DNA from: Kamptonema formosum PCC 6407 | GTDB taxonomy: Bacteria > Cyanobacteriota > Cyanobacteriia > Cyanobacteriales > Microcoleaceae | NCBI RefSeq assembly: GCF_000332155.1 | Contig: NZ_KB235898.1 | Span: 1,029,997 to 1,093,996, forward strand | Length of the DNA stretch: 64,000 nucleotides | Direction of reading: 5' to 3' | In this document: piece after piece, positions 26,801-35,671 of the stretch | Layout: each line of letters opens with the position of its first letter | How positions within the stretch are numbered: the first letter of the stretch is position 1 | The notes under the pieces: generated by a model | Seen by the model: the letters and a program-made list of their open reading frames with translations, nothing else | The model's database searches: none | What the model was told of the DNA's origin: nothing | Position numbers and translations under genes: made by a program

Positions 26801-29800
26801 GAATAACTGACTAATTTGAGCGGGCGTTAGCACTTGGCCCGGAGTAACTAAAACACCACCGTTAGCAGGATCTCCCAAATACAACACGCCTTGTGCTGCC
26901 GGCGGCAAAGTGTTAATTGTGTAGGATGCGATCGTACCATCGGGGTCACTTCCCCCTAGTCCTGGAAGCTTGACTGTGCTCCCCGGTGGCAAACTGATAT
27001 TGGAATTGTTCGCAACGGGAGGCTGATTGAGAGGATTAGGAGTTGGAGTTGGACTTGGACTTGGACTCGAAGTAACTGTTGTTGCCACAGTTGCACCAGT
27101 CGCCGTACCGTCATTATTGGCGGAAGTCGGATCAAAAGTCGTAGAAGTGCTCTTGGCGGTATTACTAAGAGTGCCTGATGCTGGCAATGGTAAAGTTACT
27201 GTTCGCGTCGTATTTGCAGCATTTGCTAAGCTAATACTCGGCCAAGTAATGATACCTGTTGCTGAATTATAACTACCACCATCTGAGGGTACTACTCCTG
27301 TTAAACCTGTGGGCAAAGTATCAGTAATTACCACACCATCAGCCGTTGATGGCCCATTATTTGTGGTGGTGATTGTGTAGGTGACATTGGCTCCGGCTGT
27401 GCCTGCACTGACACCTGTTTTTGTGGTGACGACATCGGCACTGGGTGTAACTGTTGTTGCCACAGTTGCACCAGTCGCACTACCATCATTATTAGTAGGA
27501 GTTGGGTCAACAGTGGTAGAAGTGCTCTTGGCGGTATTACTAAGAGTGCCTGATGCTGGCAATGGTAAAGTTACTGTTCGCGTCGTATTTGCAGCATTTG
27601 CTAAGCTAATACTCGGCCAAGTAATGATACCTGTTGCTGAATTATAACTACCACCATCTGAGGGTACTACTCCTGTTAAACCTGTGGGTAAAGTATCAGT
27701 AATTACCACACCATCAGCCGTTGATGGCCCATTATTTGTGGTGGTGATTGTGTAGGTGACATTGGCTCCGGCTGTGCCTGCACTGACACCTGTTTTTGTG
27801 GTGACGACATCGGCACTGGGTGTAACTGTTGTTGCCACAGTTGCACCAGTTGCACTACCATCATTATTAGTAGGAGTTGGGTCAGCAGTGGTAGAAGTAC
27901 TCTTGGCGGTATTACTAAGAGTGCCTGATGCTGGCAATGGTAAAGTTACTGTTCGCGTCGTATTTGCAGCATTTGCTAAGCTAATACTCGGCCAAGTAAT
28001 GATACCTGTTGCTGAATTATAACTACCACCATCTGAGGGTACTACTCCTGTTAAACCTGTGGGTAAAGTATCAGTAATTACCACACCATCAGCCGTTGAT
28101 GGCCCATTATTTGTGGTGGTGATTGTGTAGGTGACATTGGCTCCGGCTGTGCCTGCACTGACACCTGTTTTTGTGGTGACGACATCGGCACTGGGTGTAA
28201 CTGTTGTTGCCACAGTTGCACCAGTCGCACTACCATCATTATTAGTAGGAGTTGGGTCAGCAGTGGTAGAAGTGCTCTTGGCGGTATTACTAAGAGTGCC
28301 TGATGCTGGCAATGGTAAAGTTACTGTTCGCGTCGTATTTGCAGCATTTGCTAAGCTAATACTCGGCCAAGTAATGATACCTGTTGCTGAATTATAACTA
28401 CCACCATCTGAGGGTACTACTCCTGTTAAACCTGTGGGTAAAGTATCAGTAATTACCACACCATCAGCCGTTGATGGCCCATTATTTGTGGTGGTGATTG
28501 TGTAGGTGACATTGGCTCCGGCTGTGCCTGCGGTAACACCTGTTTTGGTTGTGACTACATCGGCACTAGGTGTAATTGTTGTCGCTACAGTTGCATCCGT
28601 AGCAGTACCGTCATTATTACTAGAAGTCGGATCGCTTGTACTAGAAGTACTCTTAGCTGTATTACTAAGACTGGCTGTTGCTGGCAATGGTAAAGTTACT
28701 GTTCGCGTCGTATTTGCAGCATTTGCTAAGCTAATACTCGGCCAAGTAATTACCCCTGTTAATGAATTATAACTACCACCATCTGATGGTGTAACTCCTG
28801 TTAAACCTGTGGGTAAAGTATCTGTAATTGTGACATCTGCCGCAGTTGATGGCCCGTTATTTGTGGTGGTAATTGTGTAGGTGACATTGGCTCCGGCATT
28901 GCCTGTAGTAGCTCCTGTTTTGGTTGTGACTACATCGGCAACAGCAGACGAGATTGTAGTAGTAACTTGGGCATTAGCAGCCGTGCCATTATTATTCGCA
29001 GAAGTGGGGTCAAAAGTTGTCGCGGTACTGAATACCTTATTAAGGAACGGGCCACCAGCAGCAGGTGCAGTAGCAATTAAGTCGTAAGTGACACTCTGAC
29101 CACTAGCTAAAGAGGCAATGCTAGGCCAAGTAACAACTTTTGTCGTAGCGTTAAAAGTGCCACCATCTGTCGCGCTACTGAAGGTTAACTCAGCCGGTAG
29201 CGGATCTTGAATTACGACGTTAGTAGCCGTGTTTGGCCCATTATTTGTAGCAGTAATTTTGTATGTAATAGTGCCGTTAGGTAATACAAAGGCAGGGCCA
29301 GTTTTGACAGTTTCAATGTCTGCCTGTTCCGTAGGCTCAGTTAAAGTCTCAACCTTTAAGTTTTTGATTTCATGTATGTTTGTAGCACCTCCAGTTGAAC
29401 TGGCGAAACCAAATTTGAAGGTAGATGGCGCTGCTCCGTTAGCTGCGGTAACGTCGTAGTTAACAATAGCTGCCTCGCCTGTATCAAGAAAATCTCCATC
29501 TCCGTTTAAATCAACATTAACGGAGAGTAAGTTACCTGTTGTTAAGGTAATTTCGGCAGTTCTTTTCGCATCTGCGCGAACAGTACCCGTAGCAGGAACA
29601 GCTAAGCCAGGAGAAAGACTACCTGTTCCAGTTAAGTAGTTATATCCTTCTAAGTATTTATCTGCTAGATCTTTCTCTCCCCTTCCTCTAACTGCTATTG
29701 AGTTTGGTATCGGGTCATTTGTCGCTCCAAAGCCGCCATTACGCTCTCCACTATTTGGATTGGAAAAGTTGCCAAATTCATCGAATCCAACCCCCAGATA

Positions 29801-30865
29801 GCCTCCAACTATACCTGGTGTAGGGAGGTTGGTGATGGGGTCGGGATTTTTATTTTGAGCATAGCCCAGAGAACCAGCATATGCACCAGCGGCTGTTGGA
29901 TTTGCACTTCCATCAATTAAAAAGAAACTAATGCCATCTCCGCCGCCAGGATAGCCACCGACATTGGCACCGCCGTATGAGAAGAAGTCAAAGGTAACTC
30001 TAATGCCGGAATTGGAAGGGATAGGGTTGTTATAAATGACAAAAGCTGACTGGTTCCCAGCAACGGAAGTTAAGTTCAAAGCACCGCTGCCAGGAGCATC
30101 GACTGTGCCGCCAGTAGTACGGGGAATAACACCAGACGAACCGACTGGTGATGCAGTCAAGTAAGGGTTATTACCACTTCCACCATTACCATAGATCCAA
30201 GGCCCAGTAACAGTCGCATCTTGAAATTTTTCTTCAACTAAAATAGCCAGGACAAAAGTATAAGCTTCTAAAGCTTCTTTTTCAAATGCTAAGGAAGATT
30301 GAACCTCTCCTGTCGCAAAGTCGAAATCCCAATTACCCCCAAGTGCTACACTCCCAACTAAACTCTCGGAAGCTGCAACTTCTGCTCCTGTCAATTCGCT
30401 TAGTTTTCTCACAAAAGCAACGCCTAAGTTTCCGGTCGCTACATTACACGAGACTAAGAGAATATCTCCTCTATTTGCTAGAGCATTTCCCCATTGCTGT
30501 AACTGTTTGCTATAGATTTCTAAGTTGCTAATATTCAGTTCTACTGACCCTAGCTCAACTTTGGATTCGCTACCATGAGCAACAATTTGAAGGCTGTCAA
30601 CTAGGCTATAATCAGCTAAAATTCTAGTGATTTGTTCTATCCCATCCCTCATTGCGTCGAGGATGAATACTTTTGTGCCGAGTTTTACTCCCGCAGCAAG
30701 AGTCTGATAATCATCAACTCTTGAATCTATAAAAACAATATCTTTTGTTAGTGCTTTTAATGAGGTGGAATCTGGTTTAGTCAACACTGATTTACTAGCG
30801 ATATTGTTGCTAAAGCGCTGAGGATTTTGGATGGCAAAGTTGACTTGGGTGGAGATGCTTTTCAT
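23852..30865 (-). CDS. Giant secreted protein (DUF4347, lectin-like, 6x DUF11, 4x cadherin-like, RTX)
   Basis: 2337 aa from the ATG giving MKSISTQVNFAIQNP; a TTG start 13 codons upstream is less likely. Domains: DUF4347 (about 40-205, IVAHGSESKVELGS and LLVSCNVATGN); a legume-lectin-like region (about 210-510, GGDGISFFLIDGS and GGYLGVGFDEFGNF); six DUF11 repeats (about 515-1275, ADVVTTKTG...VTYTITTTNNGPST), four of them almost identical; four cadherin-like repeats (about 1286-1725, GSDPDGTIASYTINTLPPA and GFTYSATDN); a Thr-Pro spacer (about 1729-1801); and a long RTX array (about 1840-2270, GGDGNDTIYAGKENDLVHGG). It shares plan and N-terminal domain with the gene at 13781. The RTX C-terminus and lack of a Sec signal suggest type I export. 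It is probably a calcium-stabilised surface or sheath protein (inference). Confidence 0.92.
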   Translation of the reverse strand: MKSISTQVNFAIQNPQRFSNNIASKSVLTKPDSTSLKALTKDIVFIDSRVDDYQTLAAGVKLGTKVFILDAMRDGIEQITRILADYSLVDSLQIVAHGSESKVELGSVELNISNLEIYSKQLQQWGNALANRGDILLVSCNVATGNLGVAFVRKLSELTGAEVAASESLVGSVALGGNWDFDFATGEVQSSLAFEKEALEAYTFVLAILVEEKFQDATVTGPWIYGNGGSGNNPYLTASPVGSSGVIPRTTGGTVDAPGSGALNLTSVAGNQSAFVIYNNPIPSNSGIRVTFDFFSYGGANVGGYPGGGDGISFFLIDGSANPTAAGAYAGSLGYAQNKNPDPITNLPTPGIVGGYLGVGFDEFGNFSNPNSGERNGGFGATNDPIPNSIAVRGRGEKDLADKYLEGYNYLTGTGSLSPGLAVPATGTVRADAKRTAEITLTTGNLLSVNVDLNGDGDFLDTGEAAIVNYDVTAANGAAPSTFKFGFASSTGGATNIHEIKNLKVETLTEPTEQADIETVKTGPAFVLPNGTITYKITATNNGPNTATNVVIQDPLPAELTFSSATDGGTFNATTKVVTWPSIASLASGQSVTYDLIATAPAAGGPFLNKVFSTATTFDPTSANNNGTAANAQVTTTISSAVADVVTTKTGATTGNAGANVTYTITTTNNGPSTAADVTITDTLPTGLTGVTPSDGGSYNSLTGVITWPSISLANAANTTRTVTLPLPATASLSNTAKSTSSTSDPTSSNNDGTATDATVATTITPSADVVTTKTGVTAGTAGANVTYTITTTNNGPSTADGVVITDTLPTGLTGVVPSDGGSYNSATGIITWPSISLANAANTTRTVTLPLPASGTLSNTAKSTSTTADPTPTNNDGSATGATVATTVTPSADVVTTKTGVSAGTAGANVTYTITTTNNGPSTADGVVITDTLPTGLTGVVPSDGGSYNSATGIITWPSISLANAANTTRTVTLPLPASGTLSNTAKSTSTTADPTPTNNDGSATGATVATTVTPSADVVTTKTGVSAGTAGANVTYTITTTNNGPSTADGVVITDTLPTGLTGVVPSDGGSYNSATGIITWPSISLANAANTTRTVTLPLPASGTLSNTAKSTSTTVDPTPTNNDGSATGATVATTVTPSADVVTTKTGVSAGTAGANVTYTITTTNNGPSTADGVVITDTLPTGLTGVVPSDGGSYNSATGIITWPSISLANAANTTRTVTLPLPASGTLSNTAKSTSTTFDPTSANNDGTATGATVATTVTSSPSPSPTPTPNPLNQPPVANNSNISLPPGSTVKLPGLGGSDPDGTIASYTINTLPPAAQGVLYLGDPANGGVLVTPGQVLTPAQISQLFFQSTGSFTGAGFTYSATDNSGAVSLAAATVNAIAAPNLPPLATNANNVATPGSAVQLSGLGATDPDGAIASYTINTLPPAEQGLLYLGDPANGGVLVTPGQVLTPAQISQLFFQSTGSFTGASFSYSATDNLGLTTPAPAAVSLIPPTPNLPPVANNSNASLPPGSTVQIPGLGGSDTDGAIASYTINTLPPAAQGILYLGDPANGGVAITPGQVLTPAQISQLFFQSTGNFTGASFTYSATDNLGAVSPATGNVSIQAGVNLPPLTNNSNVSLPPGSTVNLTGLGGSDPDGAIASFTINTLPPAEQGLLYLGDPANGGVLITPGQVLTPAQISQLFFKSTGNFTGASFTYSATDNLGAVSPAAASVSTVLGPIAPTPTPTPTPTGTPTPTPTGTPTPTPTGTPTPTPTATPIPTATPTPTATLEPTATPIPTATPIPTATPIPTQPFAPVEEPDTSCGCTPIPEKPEFTFTAPQIVPKVEFQPDRLFAGGIEIISGDRGNDLLTGNSGDNWLFGDRGADTIHGDRGADILIGDSGSANPGDGAGEEDLIFGEEENDIIGGGDGNDTIYAGKENDLVHGGKNNDLIWGDLNSDILIGDSGDDTIFGGVNDLSVSDLNPDLLFGGSGNDYLNGNEGDDTVIGGEGKDIAYGGKGNDWIFGQLDSDTLYGGEGNDTILGDRGSNGEVAPVGQEDLIFGDRGDDIIGGGDGNDTIHAGKENDLVYGGKGDDLIWGELNSDTIVGDSGNDTIYGGLNDFFKTDPEGRDVLFGGIGNDLINGQEGDDTIIGEEGNDTLRGGKENDGLRGGSGNDLMLGDNGNDLLCGDEGNDTIYGDNKGVSVAVGGSGQRDCINGGEGDDLIYGNEGEDNLNGDDGNDSLAGGKDNDILSGGTGDDWLVGDSGEDTLIGGIGNDVFVLSPNSGVDTVLNFEVGLDKFGLAGGLSFDQLQITPTLGGTVFQVASNGQVLANLLGANGVISTLDFVLV
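25465..25680 (-). repeat. Thr-Pro coding microsatellite in the second giant gene
   Basis: ACACCTACGCCTACGGG/ACACCCAT-type units encode TPTPTGTPTPT and IPTATP repeats between the cadherin-like block and the RTX array. It parallels the spacer in the first giant gene. Confidence 0.85.
27040..28880 (-). repeat. 375-bp tandem repeats encoding DUF11 domains
   Basis: Blocks of exactly 375 bp (125 codons) recur with boundaries near 27381, 27756, 28131 and 28506. The central copies differ at only a handful of bases; the outer ones are more diverged. This is recent in-frame amplification of one DUF11 module and is liable to copy-number change and assembly collapse. Confidence 0.92.
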
Positions 30866-30961
30866 GATTTTAATTATCTGGTAGATCCGCTGATGTTGAC
30901 GCAAAATAACTATCGTAGTAGTTAACAGTAGCTATAAATAGCTGCTATTAAACAAGATTGC

Positions 30962-31444
30962 CTACGACAAATGACTGAGCGCGTTGCAAAGCAAACCATC
31001 GCTCAGTTGTAATAAACAACTCTCAATCTGGTTGATGAAAGTTACATTTTTGCGTGTAAATTCTGATGCTTTTAGAGCATTTATGAGCCTTTGTTTTACT
31101 CGCTGGATTTTGTGAACAATAGATCCTTGGTAATTGATAACTACTGTTACCAATTCCACTAATTTTGATGCAAAGGCAAACGTTAGAAAAGGGTAAATTA
31201 AGACGCTGTGGACTATGACAGCAGGAAACATAAAAATGGAATCCCGCAACCTGATGGAGTATTTCATTAGATAAATGATCGGCAGTAGATGCCCCAGCTT
31301 TAAGCTGGAGGTTTTCTGTTTAGTTTTTTTATAGTAAATGCCCCGATCGAACCCCTGGAAAAAGTTGTAGTAGATATAGCGACCTAATCTTTGCAGATAG
31401 CGATTAGCCTGCGATTGACTAGCTGACAAATAATTCTCAAACAC
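30962..31444 (-). CDS. Hypothetical membrane protein, uncertain
   Basis: A 160-codon frame beginning with GTG. It has a basic N-terminal half, one strongly hydrophobic stretch (FMFPAVIVHSVLIYPFLTFAFA region) and an amphipathic C-terminus. I do not recognise a family. There is a weak GAGG about 14 nt upstream and no ATG. The frame includes a CCAGCTTTAAGCTGG palindrome that may be a repeat. It could be a real small membrane protein, a gene remnant, or chance. It lies upstream of the giant gene in the same direction. Confidence 0.33.
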   Translation of the reverse strand: MFENYLSASQSQANRYLQRLGRYIYYNFFQGFDRGIYYKKTKQKTSSLKLGHLLPIIYLMKYSIRLRDSIFMFPAVIVHSVLIYPFLTFAFASKLVELVTVVINYQGSIVHKIQRVKQRLINALKASEFTRKNVTFINQIESCLLQLSDGLLCNALSHLS

Positions 31445-31834
31445 CCAAGTAGCGCATCCTCTAAGGTTATTTGAACAAATGTCATCTGGTTTTAGGCTTA
31501 GAAGTTAGTCACTATTTTACGTAATCACAGGAGATGCTGAAACTACCAATCTAAATTGGTGCGCTTATTAAGAATAGAATCTAACACAAGCCATAAAACT
31601 TGTGCGATCTAGTAAATTTAGCTCAAATTGAAAGTTGAGTGCGTAATTTTCAAAGAGCTTTTACAGACAAGCTTACCCAAACACCCAACAAGTGCAAGCA
31701 CACCTTAACAAATTTTTTCTCTAAGATTTCACTTCAAACCTGCACCCCACCTAAAATTATAACTTTATGGGATGATCGTCAATAGGTAACTGTTCGTAGG
31801 GGAAAGCCTTCAACACCTTGATTATGTACTTTTG
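31445..31834. other. Gene-free AT-rich region
   Basis: About 390 bp with stops in all frames and no recognised RNA, repeat or hairpin. It may contain the promoter for the genes to its left. Nothing specific is supported. Confidence 0.5.
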
Positions 31835-32035
31835 TTATTCAAAGGCAGGATGGAAAGCGCTAGACGAGTTAGGAAGGGGAATTAGAGCATAGCGCGGCAA
31901 AGTCTTTGTGGGTGGAGCTGCACCTTCTGGCGATCGCAGTACATAGTTTTTAGAGGTTTTCCCCGAAGTACTTACTCCCACAAACAAATACAGTGAGATT
32001 GTAAGTGTAGCAGCTAATATTAATTTTTCACGCAT
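31835..32035 (-). CDS. Small exported or membrane-anchored peptide (66 aa)
   Basis: Start chosen at the ATG giving MREKLILAATLTISLYLFVG because GGAGGAGGAG lies about 8 nt upstream; a longer frame starts before this ribosome site and is unlikely. Residues 1-22 form a hydrophobic signal or anchor; the rest (SPEGAAPPTKTLPRYALIPLP) is short, proline-rich and probably extracytoplasmic. There is no known family and no clear partner. It is divergent from ycf66, with a long G/C-run repeat between them. Confidence 0.6.
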   Translation of the reverse strand: MREKLILAATLTISLYLFVGVSTSGKTSKNYVLRSPEGAAPPTKTLPRYALIPLPNSSSAFHPAFE

Positions 32036-32159
32036 TGCAGACTCCTCCTCCAACACCAGATGCTTTTGAGCACCACTCCTCATTTCAACTCCATCATAAG
32101 GAAGATGTGGGAATGCTTGACGCGATCGCAGTCAGTTAGGCATTGTGACAGTTATCACG

Positions 32160-32400
32160 GGCGGATGGGGAGCGGGGGAGATGGGGAGCAGGGGAGCGGG
32201 GGAGCAGGGGAGCGGGGGAGCAGGGGAGATGGTGGAGATGGTGGAGATGGTGGAGATGGAACAGGAAAGATAAAGATTTCCCCTCTGCTCCTCTGCCCCT
32301 CTGCTCCCCATCTCCTCTGCCCCTCTGCTCCTCTGCCCCTCTGCTCCCCATCTCCTCTGCCCCTCTGCTCCTCTGCCCCTCTGCTCCCCATCTCCCCAGG
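32160..32400. repeat. G-run/C-run inverted low-complexity repeat upstream of ycf66
   Basis: The left half is GGGGAGATGGGGAGCAGGGG-type sequence followed by four GGTGGAGAT units. The right half is three copies of a 40-bp C-rich unit (period seen at CTGCTCCCCATCTC). The halves are imperfect reverse complements around an A-rich centre, so a long stem could form. The left half has several G4-type runs. Frames read through it are artefacts. Confidence 0.88.
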
Positions 32401-32490
32401 GAATTGTCCCAAGGAAAGAACAATTAAGCCTCGCAGAAAGGTAGAATTAGCCCGTAGTAGCTTATCTGACACAGTGAGGGTAGCGACAAT

Positions 32491-34044
32491 ATGCTTGCAT
32501 ACATTCTGGCCTTGGCGGTCGGTCTTGGCAGTTGCGCCGTTTACATGGCAGCGTTCTTTTTTCCTGAAGTCCATCGTAAGAGCGACTTCATCTGGAGTGG
32601 TGTAGGACTATTCTATGCCTTAATTTTATGGGTTTGTGCGGGACGTATTACTGGTGCTGTCCTGCTGGGTCAAATGGCCAGCGTGGCTCTATTGGGTTGG
32701 TTTGGCTGGCAAACTTTGACTTTGCGCCGGGAACTCACCCCGGTGGTTCAGCAAACGCCCATTCCCAATCCAGAAATTGCTGGAAAACCGACAGATTTGA
32801 AAGCTGTGGGAGGAATCTCCCAAGTGCCGGCACGACTTACCGGCTTATTTGGCAAAAAGAAAGACAAAATTCCGAAAAAACCGACTATTGTTCGGCCACC
32901 AAGCTCAGTTAAATCTGAAAGTTCTCCGTCTACAGTAGCTAAGGCTCCTGAGTCTGTAAATGTTACCAGTCGGGAGCAGGAGCAAGTTGGAGCGCGAGAG
33001 AATGCGATCGCATCCTTCCAAGAGACAGAAACTCAACCTTCAGCAGTCCCAACTGCGGATGCAATTTCAGAAGCTACCTCTCTTGTAGAAGATGTCGCCA
33101 GTCAATTAATAGAAACTGGCTTTGCTACCACTCCCTCAGAAGTAAAGGTAGAAATTAATATTGAAGCAACTGTATACCCAGATGCGATTCCGCCGAATAG
33201 CGACGCATTTGATGCAGAAGACGACTTCGCTGAATCAACCCAAAAACCATTACCCTCTGCTTCATCGACAGCTACCACAAAAGCGGTTAAAACATCTGGT
33301 GGATTTGGGGGTTTGTTGGCTAATATCAAAAACAGTTTGGGAGGTTTAGGCAGTTTTGGCAAGGGCAAAAGCAAGCCGGCTGATACGGAAAAGAAAGCTA
33401 AATCTCCTAAACCTGAACCTCCAATAGCAACATCTCCGACTGTTGACAAACTCGATGACATTTTAGATGCAAATTTAGTTGAGATCGTCCAAGAAGTAGC
33501 AGTAGAAGCGCCAAAGGCACAACCTGCTGATACTAAGGCTGAGGAAATCGCAGAAACTCCTTTAGTGCAAACTAGCCCGAAACTGGAAGATTTAATCTCC
33601 CCAAGAGAAACTAATGAAAATCCAGGTTTAGATTCCGCCGTTGAACAAACACAGGAAACGGAGCGATCGGGTGAAATTCCTGTTGTTACAAATCCCGAAG
33701 CTCTCACAGAAGCCGTAGACGCACTGGAAGCAGACACCCCAGCCCCACCTGTAGAAATAGCACTTTCTCAGTCGCCTCCCCCTGCTGAGCCTTTAGAGTC
33801 AGAAGATTCAGCAGAAAAGCCGGAAGAAGGCCCATCTGTTGAGGTTTTGTCGGCAGTAGCACCGGAAAGTGCTTCAGTGGAATCGGTAGCACCGGAAATC
33901 GCTGCGGTAGAGGTATCGGAGGCTGAGGCTGGCGATGAGCTTCCCTTAGTTCGACCCAATCCACCCGATCCCAAGCTTGTGGAAGCTGCGAAAAAAGCTG
34001 ATGAATCTAAGTCTAAAAATAGTGATGATGGACTTACGAATTAA
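32491..34044 (+). CDS. ycf66: Ycf66 family protein with long acidic tail
   Basis: 517 aa. Residues 1-90 form the Ycf66 N-terminal region: MLAYILALAVGLGSCAVYMA, a second membrane segment (FIWSGVGLFYALILWVCAGR) and a third (GAVLLGQMASVALLGWFGW). The remaining 420 residues are low-complexity, rich in Glu, Pro, Ala and Ser, with a glycine-rich spot (SGGFGGLLANIKNSLGGLG) near 270-290, and are probably disordered. Ycf66 is a thylakoid-associated family of cyanobacteria and some plastids with no settled function. The gene stands alone; a G/C-run repeat occupies about 240 bp of its upstream region. Confidence 0.88.
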   Translation: MLAYILALAVGLGSCAVYMAAFFFPEVHRKSDFIWSGVGLFYALILWVCAGRITGAVLLGQMASVALLGWFGWQTLTLRRELTPVVQQTPIPNPEIAGKPTDLKAVGGISQVPARLTGLFGKKKDKIPKKPTIVRPPSSVKSESSPSTVAKAPESVNVTSREQEQVGARENAIASFQETETQPSAVPTADAISEATSLVEDVASQLIETGFATTPSEVKVEINIEATVYPDAIPPNSDAFDAEDDFAESTQKPLPSASSTATTKAVKTSGGFGGLLANIKNSLGGLGSFGKGKSKPADTEKKAKSPKPEPPIATSPTVDKLDDILDANLVEIVQEVAVEAPKAQPADTKAEEIAETPLVQTSPKLEDLISPRETNENPGLDSAVEQTQETERSGEIPVVTNPEALTEAVDALEADTPAPPVEIALSQSPPPAEPLESEDSAEKPEEGPSVEVLSAVAPESASVESVAPEIAAVEVSEAEAGDELPLVRPNPPDPKLVEAAKKADESKSKNSDDGLTN

Positions 34045-34165
34045 CATCTGATACCAAATCCAGCTTAAATATTCCCTTTATTCTTTAGTCCGCGTAGGCG
34101 GACTTTGTTTGTTTAGTAGCGGTTTCAACCGCCAAGTAATAAAAATGATAGAAATACGTTTTTAG
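34045..34165. repeat. Intergenic palindromes AGTCCGCGTAGGCGGACT and AGCGGTTTCAACCGC
   Basis: Two short palindromes separated by GTTTGTTTAGT follow the ycf66 stop. The same pair occurs at 37405-37511. Before them, ATACCAAATCC...CCCTTTATT matches the left half of the MITE at 23707. Between convergent genes, the first palindrome could serve as a terminator (inference). Confidence 0.75.
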
Positions 34166-35428
34166 TTAGTCATTCCGCAAAGCAGAAATCGGGTCTAATA
34201 AAGCTGCATTCCGAGCGGGAATTACCCCAGCTAATAACCCAACTGTAAAGGACATTCCGAAACCAGAAGCTACCGACAACAAGGAAATTACAAAGGGAAA
34301 CTTAAAAATAGTTGCTGCTCCAAAAGCGATCGCAATCCCTAATGTAATACCAATCCCGCCGCCAATGGTAGAAACTACGACTGCTTCTGCTAAAAATTGG
34401 CTCAAAATTGCTGAATTAGTAGCGCCTACGGCTTTCCGAATCCCAATTTCTTTAGTTCGCTCCACAACTGAAACCAGCATAATATTAGCAATACCAATGC
34501 CGCCAACTACTAAAGAAATTCCTGCGATCGCAACCACCATCACTGTAAATAAACCTACCACATTACTCATAGTATTGACAATTTCCACTTGATTTATAAT
34601 TCTAAAATCATCAGGTAGAGGCGGGTAAATATTGTGGCGCAAGCGCAAGAGATTAGTTACTTGAAATTGAGCATCATCTAAACTATCTCCCTCATTAGTT
34701 TGTAGCCAAAACCCACTAATAGCAACGCCGGCTAAGGCATTTTTACCGACAATCCGAGCCGACATATTAGTAAGGGGAATATAAACTCTGTCATCCTGAT
34801 CCGTACCACCTACAGATCCTTTTGCTTCCATTACTCCAATTACCTTGTAACGTCCTCCCTGAATGCGGACATCTGAAGAAAGTGCATTAGCACCAACTCC
34901 AAATAATTGATCTCGAACATTAGAACCAAGGACAACTACAGGTTTAGCAGCATTCAATTCTTCTTCATTAAAAAACCGGCCTTCTTGCGGGTGAATGTTT
35001 TTAACATCGGGATAATATAAATCTGTTCCTAAAATTGCAGTAAATGTATTTTGACCGCTATAAACTACTTGCACTTGACGTTGTAAATAAGCAGTAATTC
35101 CCTTAATTGCTGGAGCTTGTCTAGCTGCTTTAGCATCATCCCAAGTAAGAGTAGTAGCAGAACCGCTACCTAGATTAATTCCCCCAGTCCGAGAAGCACC
35201 GGAAAGGACTAATAACACATCTGTACCTAAAGCTTTTAACTGTTCCTCAGTAGACTTTTGTACTCCTTGGCCTACGGAAGAAATGGCAATTACAGAAGAA
35301 ATGCCAATAATTACGCCTAGCATTGTTAAACCAGTACGTAATTTATTATTCCACAGCGCCTCGGTCGCCATGAATAATATTTGAGATGTTGATATTGAAC
35401 GGGTGCGATCGCGAGTATGCAAACTCAT
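34166..35428 (-). CDS. MacB-like ABC transporter permease (FtsX family)
   Basis: 420 aa. An N-terminal membrane segment (LRTGLTMLGVIIGISSVIAI), a periplasmic MacB_PCD domain (about 60-280), and a C-terminal FtsX domain with three membrane segments (VMVVAIAGISLVVGGIGIAN; VVVSTIGGGIGITLGIAIAF; SFTVGLLAGVIPARNAA). The motif VERTKEIGIRKAVGAT between the last segments is diagnostic of this permease family. It follows a membrane-fusion protein gene in the same direction by about 240 bp. No nucleotide-binding ATPase gene is adjacent, so the ATPase must come from elsewhere. Substrate unknown; MacAB/DevBCA-type tripartite export is the best analogy. Confidence 0.9.
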   Translation of the reverse strand: MSLHTRDRTRSISTSQILFMATEALWNNKLRTGLTMLGVIIGISSVIAISSVGQGVQKSTEEQLKALGTDVLLVLSGASRTGGINLGSGSATTLTWDDAKAARQAPAIKGITAYLQRQVQVVYSGQNTFTAILGTDLYYPDVKNIHPQEGRFFNEEELNAAKPVVVLGSNVRDQLFGVGANALSSDVRIQGGRYKVIGVMEAKGSVGGTDQDDRVYIPLTNMSARIVGKNALAGVAISGFWLQTNEGDSLDDAQFQVTNLLRLRHNIYPPLPDDFRIINQVEIVNTMSNVVGLFTVMVVAIAGISLVVGGIGIANIMLVSVVERTKEIGIRKAVGATNSAILSQFLAEAVVVSTIGGGIGITLGIAIAFGAATIFKFPFVISLLSVASGFGMSFTVGLLAGVIPARNAALLDPISALRND

Positions 35429-35671
35429 TTTTAATATTCCTATAAACTAATGGCTAATGGCTAATTGCTAATTGCTAATGGCTAATTGCTTAATTAGGAC
35501 TTACGCAGGGAGCCCTAGAAACCGGGTTTTTTAGAGAATCTTTGGGTCACAACGAAGTATTGTCGTAAAAAAACCCGGTTTCTTTGGTTGGGTGCGTAAT
35601 TCCTATTAATCTTTCTTCCCCATCCTCCCCATCTTCCCCATCTCCCCCATCTCCCAATCTCCCTCTCCCTG
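35429..35671. repeat. Intergenic repeats between the transporter genes
   Basis: It contains GGCTAATTGCTAAT tandem units (about 35450-35490), an inverted pair AGAAACCGGGTTTTTT / AAAAAAACCCGGTTTCT at 35517-35583, and a CCCCATCTTCCCCATCT tract next to the 3' end of the fusion-protein gene. The AGAAACCGGGTTTTT motif also occurs near 2272. No gene. Confidence 0.78.

Noticed and set aside
27381-28772. Four near-identical 88-codon plus-strand frames
   Set aside because: Antisense shadows of the amplified DUF11 modules on the minus strand, not a gene family.
31285-31320. CCAGCTTTAAGCTGG palindrome considered as an IS200/IS605 end
   Set aside because: No transposase, no matching second end and no target motif were found nearby; a single short palindrome is not enough.
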